Shown in pieces: positions 14,725 to 19,748 of a stretch of 19,748 nucleotides of DNA. The DNA is from an uncultured Chitinophaga sp. Lineage in GTDB: Bacteria > Bacteroidota > Bacteroidia > Chitinophagales > Chitinophagaceae. Below the pieces are notes generated by a model that ran no database searches, had not been told where the DNA came from, and worked only from the letters and a program-made list of their open reading frames with translations. Each line of letters opens with the position of its first letter. The first letter of the stretch is position 1. The position numbers were made by a program, and so were the translations under genes. The stretch spans positions 1-19,748 of the forward strand of contig NZ_CALNBI010000097.1 in the NCBI RefSeq assembly GCF_937874145.1, read 5' to 3'.

Positions 14725-14750
14725 ATAGGCTCTCCAGCGGGAGAGCCTAT
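14725..14750. repeat. Perfect 11-bp stem-loop in an intergenic region
   Basis: ATAGGCTCTCC (14725-14735) and GGAGAGCCTAT (14740-14750) are perfect inverted repeats around loop AGCG. On the plus strand AATTTCAT follows; on the minus strand ATTTGTTTTA-like sequence follows, so it resembles a terminator more on the minus strand, yet no minus-strand gene ends here. It could be a backup terminator, an mRNA-stability element or part of a small RNA. Confidence 0.6.
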
Positions 14751-14771
14751 AATTTCATAGGATAGATTGAT

Positions 14772-14877
14772 CCAACATTCATAGCGTTAGGGATGAAATG
14801 GAATATTCATGGCATAAGGTAAAAAGGAACATTTCAAGGTATGAGGGATCTGGAACATTTTCGGTATAGGTGGCAAT
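14772..14877. repeat. Four degenerate direct repeats with about 26-bp period
   Basis: Units begin at 14772, 14800, 14826 and 14852, giving periods of 28, 26 and 26. Cores are CCAACATTC, GGAATATTC, GGAACATTT and GGAACATTT, each followed after a few bases by a G-rich TAxGG-like segment (GTTAGG, ATAAGG, ATGAGG, ATAGGT). The rest of the 14595-15033 interval holds the stem-loop just upstream and AT-rich sequence before the NTF2-like gene; no clear TAnnTTTG box is seen in front of that gene. Confidence 0.5.
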
Positions 14878-15033
14878 AGGTTACGATGGATTTACTATTA
14901 TCAAAATTATATCCCGCTCTCTCCCTGGCAAATACCATTTAGTTGTATCTTTTAACAACTTTTTTGCAAGAAATACGTTACAGCAGTTTTTTAAACCTCA
15001 AAAACCATGTGTCAACAGACAAAAAACAACCCC

Positions 15034-15495
15034 ATGCCGTTCCGGCGAATTTTCTTCTTGATAATTTTGTTAATATGTTCTTTCCGTGTATCCGCGCAGG
15101 ATTCGGAGGCTGAAGCGGTAAAAACCGTGATCAGGCAACTGTTTGAAGGGATGAAGCGTGGCGATAGCGCGATGGTAAAGGCTGTATTCCTTCCAAACGC
15201 CATTCTCCACACCGCGGGAACGACCAAAACCGGTGAAATGAAACTGGTTTCCGGAGATGTTAACGGGTTTGTAACAGCCGTAGGCGCGCCTCACACGTCC
15301 GTGTGGGATGAGCGGATCACCTTCGGGCAGGTTTTGGTCGACGGTCCGCTCGCCAGCGTATGGACGCCGTACCAATTTTACCTTGGCGAAAAGTTCAGTC
15401 ATTGCGGGGTGAACAGCTTCCAGCTGTTCAAATCGCCGGAGGGCTGGAAGATCACGTACCTCATTGATACGCGGAGGAAGGAGCACTGTTTATAA
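15034..15495 (+). CDS. Exported NTF2-like (SnoaL/DUF4440-type) protein
   Basis: A 153-residue protein with a signal peptide (MPFRRIFFLIILLICSFRVSAQD, cleavage near SAQ) and a single cone-shaped NTF2-like domain. Typical elements are the N-terminal helix AVKTVIRQLFEGMKRGDSAMVKAVFLPNAIL (residues 28-58, the pair of helices leading to FLPNA) and the later strands GPLASVWTPYQFYLGEKFSHCGVNSFQLFKSPEGWKITYLIDT (113-145; the YQFY, H-CG and WKITYL landmarks). Such proteins range from enzymes to ligand-binding pockets, and no specific function can be given. The start at 15034 gives the cleanest signal peptide; ATG 15007 would add nine polar residues. The last 6 bases overlap the end of the convergent membrane-protein gene. 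Confidence 0.82.
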   Translation: MPFRRIFFLIILLICSFRVSAQDSEAEAVKTVIRQLFEGMKRGDSAMVKAVFLPNAILHTAGTTKTGEMKLVSGDVNGFVTAVGAPHTSVWDERITFGQVLVDGPLASVWTPYQFYLGEKFSHCGVNSFQLFKSPEGWKITYLIDTRRKEHCL

Positions 15496-16335
15496 CGAAT
15501 CCGGCAACCGGCTGGGGCCGTCCAGGTAATGGAGGGCGGAGTCGCATTGTTTTTCGATCTCGGTAAACCGGGCGTCGACCAGGTCGGTATTGCCATCCAG
15601 GAAATCGGATTTGCCTGAGCGGCTGAGCCCTTTTACGAGCATGAACTGCTTGATCAGGTTCTGGTTCACCAGGGCGGAGAACTCCTGCTGCTGCTGGAGC
15701 GCCTGTTGGCGCTGCAGTTGGAAAATGTTCCGGAAGTAAACGCCCCAGACGCGCAGCACGATCATAAAGTATCCCAGCATGAGGAAAGGCGTGGCCACGT
15801 AGCGGTCCATGGTGGAGTAAGTAGGCGGGAAGCTGATGTGGATATGATCGAGCTTCACCCAGGCCACGAGCCCCAGGTACAAAAAGAGCAACCCCATGAG
15901 CGAAAGCGACGCCCGCAGGCTTACGGCGAAATAGCCGAGCATGCAGGCCATCAGCCAGGGAATAGCATAAATGGGGGATATGTCCATGTCGTTCATGAAC
16001 GAACAGGCCATCGGGATGAGTAATGTAAAGAGCGCGGCCATGGAGCCCGGCAGCGCGTGCGGCGCCCCCGTCATCATAATCGCTCCGCAAAAAACGAACG
16101 AAAAGGCAAATGATGCCGTGATGATGAGGTTGGGGATGTCCTGCAGGAACGCCAGCGCCACCGAAATGGGCACCAGCATGAGGGTGTAGAAGAAGATGTA
16201 ATCGAAGACCATACGGATCCTTGCCTGCTCATAAGGGCAGGCCGATTTGCGTATAAGCTTTCCCGTGACCATTCCGCACACAGCGTTGTAAATGGCAGAA
16301 GACAGAGTCGATATGCTGCTGTTGTTACCTGACAT
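15490..16335 (-). CDS. Six-helix membrane protein with Gln-rich coiled tail; sensor-kinase-like N-terminal module without a kinase
   Basis: A 281-residue integral membrane protein that I do not recognise as a named family. Hydrophobic segments lie at about 44-64, 68-89, 94-114, 121-140, 143-161 and 179-200. A cytoplasmic helix follows, rich in glutamine (FQLQRQQALQQQQEFSALVNQ, 205-225, the positions of a signalling linker), then about 55 polar residues to the C-terminus (DLVDARFTEIEKQCDSALHYL). The layout resembles the membrane-sensor part of histidine kinases or diguanylate cyclases, but no phospho-acceptor histidine, ATPase or GGDEF domain follows. It may be a truncated sensor or an accessory subunit. 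The start at 16335 gives a plausible N-terminus; no full -7 box was found. It overlaps the NTF2-like gene tail-to-tail by 6 bases. Confidence 0.7.
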   Translation of the reverse strand: MSGNNSSISTLSSAIYNAVCGMVTGKLIRKSACPYEQARIRMVFDYIFFYTLMLVPISVALAFLQDIPNLIITASFAFSFVFCGAIMMTGAPHALPGSMAALFTLLIPMACSFMNDMDISPIYAIPWLMACMLGYFAVSLRASLSLMGLLFLYLGLVAWVKLDHIHISFPPTYSTMDRYVATPFLMLGYFMIVLRVWGVYFRNIFQLQRQQALQQQQEFSALVNQNLIKQFMLVKGLSRSGKSDFLDGNTDLVDARFTEIEKQCDSALHYLDGPSRLPDSL

Positions 16336-16424
16336 AAAAAGGGGCTTGCAATAAATAGCTCATTCACAAGGTAGTAGGAATTCACAATTTGGCTATGGAA
16401 CGTTTGTGGTAGATTACGCGCGGC

Positions 16425-16458
16425 AAAAAGGAAGGGCCGCCTTAGACAAGGCGGCCCT
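16425..16458 (-). terminator. Rho-independent terminator of the hsp20 gene
   Basis: A perfect 11-bp stem, AGGGCCGCCTT (16433-16443) with AAGGCGGCCCT (16448-16458), has a 4-base loop. On the minus strand it is followed by TCC and T5. It lies 62 bases past the hsp20 stop codon and upstream of the next minus-strand gene. Confidence 0.85.
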
Positions 16459-16519
16459 CTTTACTGTTGTATTTGTATTATGAATTCAAATCACAACAAA
16501 TCGCAACTATTCCTAACCC

Positions 16520-16960
16520 TTATGCAACTATAATTTCTTTTACGGTTTCCTGTGCGGCCTCTTTTTTAGGCAGGGTCAGGTGCAGTACGCCGTTTTCGTA
16601 TTTCGCGTTGATCTTTGCGGCTTCCACTTTTTCGTCCAGCGTGAAGGAGCGGGAGAAGGAGCGGAAACTGAATTCGCGGCGAAGGTGTTTTTCGTTTTCG
16701 TCTTTGGACTCGGTTTTCTTTTCCGCGCTGATCGTCAGCGTGGGGCCGTCGATTTTCACTTTGAAATCGTCTTTGGCGAAACCGGGGGCTACCACTTCCA
16801 GGCTGTAGCCGTCTTTCGTTTCCGAGATGTTCACCGGGGCGTAAGATGCGCCGAAGAAGTCGGAGGTGGCGAAATCCTTGTTCAGGAATTTACCGTTCAA
16901 TAATTCGTCTACGAGGCCATGAAAGGTTTTTGCGGGTTGATTGAATTTTACGAGTGTCAT
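16520..16960 (-). CDS. Small heat shock protein (Hsp20/alpha-crystallin)
   Basis: An ATP-independent holdase chaperone that binds unfolding proteins. It is 146 residues long, typical for bacterial IbpA/Hsp20. The alpha-crystallin domain runs from about 40 to 135: APVNISETKDGYSLEVVAPGF at its start, FSFRSFSRSFTLDEKVEAAKI in the middle, and the hallmark A-x-x-x-N-G-V-L motif as AKYENGVLHLTLPK. The C-terminal tail has the I-x-I/V-like IIVA used for oligomer assembly. The start codon is preceded by AAAGGAT, an unusually purine-rich ribosome-binding-like sequence for this window. It diverges from the bacilliredoxin gene across 229 bases that contain a palindrome and a possible minus-strand promoter. 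A terminator follows. Confidence 0.95.
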   Translation of the reverse strand: MTLVKFNQPAKTFHGLVDELLNGKFLNKDFATSDFFGASYAPVNISETKDGYSLEVVAPGFAKDDFKVKIDGPTLTISAEKKTESKDENEKHLRREFSFRSFSRSFTLDEKVEAAKINAKYENGVLHLTLPKKEAAQETVKEIIVA

Positions 16961-17108
16961 AGTGTTTATCCTTTTATGCGTTAAACCATTTTGTTTTTTC
17001 GGTTATGCTACCTACAAATCAAATCAGGTACCAATGCCAATAATCGGTAAAAACGCCAGTTTTGGGGTAGATGGATCGGTTAAAATGTCAGCTTAATTGT
17101 ATGTTTGA

Positions 17109-17121
17109 TGACATAATGTCA
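17109..17121. promoter_or_regulatory. Perfect palindrome TGACATAATGTCA, candidate operator
   Basis: TGACAT-A-ATGTCA is a perfect 13-bp inverted repeat, with an extra half-site ATGTCA at 17095-17100. It lies between the divergent hsp20 and bacilliredoxin genes, 15 bases before the plus-strand -33 element and overlapping the possible minus-strand promoter. The cognate regulator is not identifiable from this window. Confidence 0.5.
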
Positions 17122-17127
17122 AAAATA
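17120..17127 (-). promoter_or_regulatory. Possible minus-strand -7 box for hsp20
   Basis: Reads TATTTTTG on the minus strand. Transcription would start near 17115, the centre of the palindrome, giving a leader of about 155 bases. No -33 TTG is seen. A closer alternative is TTGATTTG at 17022-17015, one mismatch from consensus. Confidence 0.4.
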
Positions 17128-17136
17128 ATGAATTAA

Positions 17137-17166
17137 TTGAAGTATCTCGATATATTACTAACTTTG
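17137..17166 (+). promoter_or_regulatory. Promoter of the bacilliredoxin gene (TTG-N19-TAACTTTG)
   Basis: TTG (17137-17139), 19 bases, then TAACTTTG (17159-17166) match both Bacteroidota promoter elements. The leader to the ATG at 17190 is about 20 bases. Confidence 0.8.
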
Positions 17167-17189
17167 TGGAAACTCATAAATATTATATT

Positions 17190-17603
17190 ATGTACCCTGC
17201 GGAACTCGTGATGCCGATGAAGGCAGAATTAACAGATAATGGATTCCAGGAAATGCTTTCGCCCGATAAGGTGGAAGACGTTTTGAAACAGGAAGGCACC
17301 ACCCTGGTGGTGATCAATTCCGTTTGCGGATGCTCCGCCGGTACCGCCCGCCCGGGCGTACTGATGGCAGTTGCCGCCAGCGAGAAGAAGCCGGACAGGC
17401 TCGCCACTTCCTTTGCCGGTTTCGACAAAGATGCTGTGCAGCAAATCCGTACGCACCTGTTGCCCTATCCTCCGTCTTCTCCCTCTATCGCGCTTTTTAA
17501 AGACGGCCAGCTGGTACACTTCATTGAGCGCCACATGATCGAAGGCCGTTCGGCCCAGATGATCGCCACCAACCTGGTAGCGGCGTTTGACGAGTACTGC
17601 TAA
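17190..17603 (+). CDS. BrxA/BrxB family bacilliredoxin (YphP/YqiW-like)
   Basis: A 137-residue thioredoxin-fold protein. In Firmicutes, members remove bacillithiol from mixed disulfides on proteins after oxidative stress. The active site is the diagnostic C-G-C: VINSVCGCSAGTARPG with Cys46 and Cys48. The rest also fits: N-terminal MYPAELVMPMKAELTDNGF, and LVHFIERHMIEGRSA (108-122). The ATG at 17190 is used; a GTG at 17166 is the last base of the promoter box and cannot be the start. Substrate thiol is inferred: the cell would need bacillithiol, whose synthesis genes are not in this window. It is transcribed from a good promoter just downstream of a palindrome. Confidence 0.94.
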   Translation: MYPAELVMPMKAELTDNGFQEMLSPDKVEDVLKQEGTTLVVINSVCGCSAGTARPGVLMAVAASEKKPDRLATSFAGFDKDAVQQIRTHLLPYPPSSPSIALFKDGQLVHFIERHMIEGRSAQMIATNLVAAFDEYC

Positions 17604-17632
17604 TCGTTTGTTGTATTCCGTTACATGGTTTT

Positions 17633-17662
17633 TTGAACCTGTTAATGGGAATATCATATTTG
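17633..17662 (+). promoter_or_regulatory. Candidate promoter of the lgt-family gene (TTG-N19-CATATTTG)
   Basis: TTG (17633-17635), 19 bases, then CATATTTG (17655-17662), with one mismatch to TAnnTTTG. Transcription would start near 17667, just before the hairpin at 17673. Confidence 0.45.
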
Positions 17663-17672
17663 AAATGTAACT

Positions 17673-17716
17673 TGGTGGTTTGATTTCCTGTCCGGATATC
17701 AAATCACCATTTTTTT
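17673..17716 (+). terminator. Terminator-like hairpin ending 5 bases before the lgt-family start codon
   Basis: TGGTGGTTTGAT (17673-17684) pairs with ATCAAATCACCA (17698-17709) over 12 bp with one G-U, with a 13-base loop. Seven T follow (17710-17716). It may be the terminator of the bacilliredoxin gene (stop at 17603), or an attenuator in the leader of the next gene. Confidence 0.65.
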
Positions 17717-17721
17717 CGCCT

Positions 17722-19005
17722 ATGTATCCTAATTTATATTACGCATTCAGGGACCTCTTCGGGATAGAGTGGCCGTGGCTTAAAGTAGTACAGACATTCG
17801 GTTTCTTCGTGGCCCTGGCCTTCCTGGCCGCCGCCTATGTGCTCACGTCGGAACTCCGCCGGCGCGAGAAGCTGGGTTTGCTGCAGCCCGTGGAAGAAAC
17901 CATTACCGAAGGCAAGCCTGCTTCCGTAGGGGAGATGGTGATGCGCGCCATCATCGGTTTTATCATTGGTTTTAAAATATTCGGCCTGTTCGGGCAGACC
18001 GCCGATTTCCGCGATTATTTATTGTCGGCAGACGGCAGCTTCATTGGCGGTATCATCGTAGCCGCCGCGATGGCTTACCAGATATATTATGAAAAGAAGA
18101 AGAAAGCACTGCCAACGCCGAAGCAGGTGAAGGTGATGGTATGGCCGCACCAGCGCGTGCCCGACTTCACCATCCAGGCGGCCGTGGCCGGTTTGATCGG
18201 CGCCAAGATCTTCCACAACCTGGAAAACCTGGACGAATTCGCCGCGGATCCCTGGGGCTCACTGTTTTCCGCCAGCGGGCTCACCTTTTACGGAGGGCTT
18301 ATCCTGGCGGCTTACGTGATCATCCGCTATGCTTCCAAAAAACAGATCAACTGGAAACACCTGGTCGACAGCGCCGCGCCCGCCCTCATGCTCGCCTACG
18401 CGATCGGCAGGATGGGTTGCCAGTTCTCCGGCGACGGCGACTGGGGCATCAATAACAGCGCCTACGTTACCAATGCCGCCGGTAAACTGGAGCAGGTGTC
18501 GCTCGCGCAATACCAGGAAACCCTGCAGCGGGAATCCGACTTTTTTGTCCGTCATTTCCATTCGATCGAAAACGTTCCGCATAAATATTACCCCAAACCC
18601 GAATCGCTCAGCTGGCTGCCCGACTGGTTTGTAGTATATAACTATCCTCACAACGTGGTGAACGACGGCGTGAAGCTGCCCGGTTGCGAAGGAGAGTATT
18701 GTAATGCGCTTCCGGTTGGCGTTTTCCCGACACCGTTATATGAGATCATCGTGTGCGGTGCGTTCTTCCTCGTGCTGATGGGCATTCGCCGGAAAGTGAC
18801 TACGCCCGGTGTGATTTTCGGCATTTACCTCATTTTAAATGGAGTGGAGCGGTTTTTTGTAGAGAAAATCCGCGTCAACACGAAATATGAAAACTGGCCG
18901 TTCCAGCCCACGCAGGCAGAACTGATTTCCACGTTGCTGGTAATCGGCGGCGCCGTGCTGATCTGGTACGCTTATAAGTCAAAACCCAATACAAATCCTT
19001 CCTGA
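17722..19005 (+). CDS. Prolipoprotein diacylglyceryl transferase (Lgt) family membrane protein, divergent
   Basis: A 427-residue inner-membrane protein of the Lgt family, which transfers diacylglycerol from phosphatidylglycerol to the lipobox cysteine of prolipoproteins. Bacterial Lgt is usually 260-300 residues; the extra length here comes from an N-terminal membrane portion and an insert at about 243-325 between GRMGCQFSGDGDWG (229-242) and PVGVFPTPLYEI. About seven hydrophobic segments are visible. Lgt landmarks present: GLTFYGGLI (187-195), GRMGCQF with Arg230, PTPLYE, and the C-terminal NGVERFFVEKIR with Glu and Arg. Two residues important in E. coli Lgt appear changed: the histidine of the FHGG segment is Tyr190 and the Asn of GRxGN is Cys233. 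The form may be lineage-specific and active, or a paralogue. The ATG at 17722 is chosen; TTG 17680 lies within the hairpin. The stop overlaps the next start (TGATG). Confidence 0.82.
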   Translation: MYPNLYYAFRDLFGIEWPWLKVVQTFGFFVALAFLAAAYVLTSELRRREKLGLLQPVEETITEGKPASVGEMVMRAIIGFIIGFKIFGLFGQTADFRDYLLSADGSFIGGIIVAAAMAYQIYYEKKKKALPTPKQVKVMVWPHQRVPDFTIQAAVAGLIGAKIFHNLENLDEFAADPWGSLFSASGLTFYGGLILAAYVIIRYASKKQINWKHLVDSAAPALMLAYAIGRMGCQFSGDGDWGINNSAYVTNAAGKLEQVSLAQYQETLQRESDFFVRHFHSIENVPHKYYPKPESLSWLPDWFVVYNYPHNVVNDGVKLPGCEGEYCNALPVGVFPTPLYEIIVCGAFFLVLMGIRRKVTTPGVIFGIYLILNGVERFFVEKIRVNTKYENWPFQPTQAELISTLLVIGGAVLIWYAYKSKPNTNPS

Positions 19006-19448
19006 TGCAACGCCATCCAAAACTCATACCGCTGTCGCACGAGCATAAGACTTTGCTGTTCCTTTGCCGTTATCTGAAAAAAGATGCCGCCGAGTATGAA
19101 GGTTACCCGCTCGACACTGCATCCAAAATGCAGCATATGGTCAGGGTTTTCCAGGAAACGATGGTAGGGCATATCCAGAAGGAAGACCACCTGTTCGAGC
19201 AATGCCGGGGTTTTGTACCGGAACTGGACGAGATGATCGACGAACTGGCGGAAGAGCACCGGGTGATTTCCGGGATGTACAGCGCGCTGGTGGATAGTCC
19301 TGACCTGGTGGAAGGCATGGACCAGATCGCCCGGGCGCTCGAAGCGCACATCCGGAAGGAGGAGCGGCTGGTGTTCGGCAAAATGCAGGACCTGCTGCCC
19401 GACGTGATCGAGAACCTGCGTTTGCCGGAGGGCGAGCAGGAGCAATAA
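19005..19448 (+). CDS. Hemerythrin HHE cation-binding domain protein
   Basis: A 147-residue four-helix-bundle protein of the hemerythrin-like family, predicted to hold a non-haem di-iron centre. Candidate ligands are His12/His14 (LSHEHK), His56 and Glu60 (HIQKE), His85 (EEHR), and His115 with Glu119 (HIRKE), arranged as two H-xxx-E repeats as expected. Functions in bacteria include oxygen, nitric oxide or iron sensing and repair of iron-sulfur damage; none can be chosen here. No signal peptide or partner domain is present. The ATG overlaps the stop codon of the Lgt-family gene by one base, so it is translationally coupled to it. The next gene starts 24 bases after its stop. Confidence 0.9.
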   Translation: MQRHPKLIPLSHEHKTLLFLCRYLKKDAAEYEGYPLDTASKMQHMVRVFQETMVGHIQKEDHLFEQCRGFVPELDEMIDELAEEHRVISGMYSALVDSPDLVEGMDQIARALEAHIRKEERLVFGKMQDLLPDVIENLRLPEGEQEQ

Positions 19449-19472
19449 GCAAATCTAAATCCCTAATACCAA

Positions 19473-19748
19473 ATGAAAACTGTTACCCTGGCGGTCGCCT
19501 TTATGGCGTTACTCACCGTCCCCACCTACGCCCAGCTTGATACGAGCGGTCCCCGCGCATCTGAATCCACCGAAGCAGTAACGGAGGAAGCAGAGATGAG
19601 CGAGGCCGAGGTCCGGCAATGGCGCGATTCCGTCAACGCAACTTTCAAATACCAGACCGGCACGGTGAAACTGATGCATGGCGTTGTGATCGAAGTGCCC
19701 AAAGGCTTCCGCTATCTCGACATCCCGCAGAGCCATCGTGTGCTGGAG
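19473..19748 (+). CDS. DUF2167-like exported/membrane-anchored protein, 3' end cut by window edge
   Basis: Only the first 92 residues are in the window. A signal peptide is clear (MKTVTLAVAFMALLTVPTYAQ, cleavage near YAQ). An acidic linker follows (ASESTEAVTEEAEMSEAEV), then FKYQTGTVKLMHGVVIEVPKGFRYLDIPQSHRVLE, whose G-x-V-x-L ... VPKGFRYLD ... VLE pattern matches the N-terminal part of DUF2167 proteins, which are membrane-anchored through C-terminal helices and of unknown function. It begins 24 bases after the hemerythrin gene with no terminator, so it may share that transcript. Confidence 0.72.
   Translation, partial: MKTVTLAVAFMALLTVPTYAQLDTSGPRASESTEAVTEEAEMSEAEVRQWRDSVNATFKYQTGTVKLMHGVVIEVPKGFRYLDIPQSHRVLE

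Noticed and set aside
14772..14877. Repeats considered as a CRISPR array
   Set aside because: Units are degenerate, only 26-28 bases including the between-core sequence, there are no constant repeats with unique spacers, and no cas gene is nearby.
17166..17189. GTG start for the bacilliredoxin
   Set aside because: The GTG begins on the last base of a well-matched promoter -7 box, so it cannot be in the transcript.

Overview
This window looks like a chromosomal core region of a Bacteroidota bacterium, most likely family Chitinophagaceae (Chitinophaga-like). The evidence is a short primary sigma factor without region 1.1, many start codons preceded by the Bacteroidota -7 promoter box TAnnTTTG rather than a Shine-Dalgarno sequence, lineage-typical families (DUF4249 lipoprotein, DUF3822, WbqC, the 466-residue arginine decarboxylase form), and the gene order DUF3822-rsmD-coaD. 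I see no insertion sequence, prophage, CRISPR array, rRNA or tRNA. Most of the window is housekeeping. Base composition drops only in the non-coding stretches around 10.5-11.4 kb, 12.0-12.2 kb, 12.8-13.1 kb and 14.6-15.0 kb.

Layout. 1-2.9 kb: primary sigma factor (start codon just outside the window) with a terminator; DUF4249 lipoprotein followed closely by thioredoxin reductase (trxB), then a terminator. 2.9-5.5 kb: dihydroneopterin aldolase (folB) and an exported TPR protein resembling the RMDN/FAM82 family, running tail-to-tail into a MATE transporter on the minus strand. 5.6-8.0 kb: a tight plus-strand operon of DUF3822, rsmD, coaD and a hotdog thioesterase, meeting minus-strand NUDIX and methyltransferase genes tail-to-tail. 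9.34-10.5 kb: NUDIX and pyrE diverge from a 47-bp spacer carrying two -7 boxes so close to the start codons that both messages should be almost leaderless; a secreted HMA-domain protein and a terminator follow.

10.5-15.0 kb is gene-poor: about 0.84 kb with no supportable gene, a minus-strand LEA-type lipoprotein, wbqC with a long AT-rich leader, and a PLP-dependent arginine decarboxylase-like gene with a structured leader. After its terminator come a perfect 11-bp stem-loop and four degenerate repeats of about 26 bp. 15.0-17.0 kb: an exported NTF2-like protein, an unrecognised six-helix membrane protein with a glutamine-rich tail, and a small heat-shock protein. 17.1-19.7 kb: a bacilliredoxin, a divergent Lgt-family membrane protein whose start codon directly follows a terminator-like hairpin, a translationally coupled hemerythrin-like protein, and the beginning of a DUF2167 protein.

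The genes do not form one pathway. They cover transcription (sigma), thiol redox (trxB, bacilliredoxin), cofactors (folB, coaD), nucleotides (pyrE, NUDIX), rRNA modification (rsmD), polyamines and envelope functions (lipoproteins, Lgt, MATE). I did not find a convincing new multi-gene system. The best leads are regulatory: the hairpin before lgt, the TGACATAATGTCA palindrome between hsp20 and the bacilliredoxin gene, the near-leaderless divergent pyrE/NUDIX promoters, and the repeat array at 14.77-14.88 kb. All promoter and terminator calls come from motif reading by eye.
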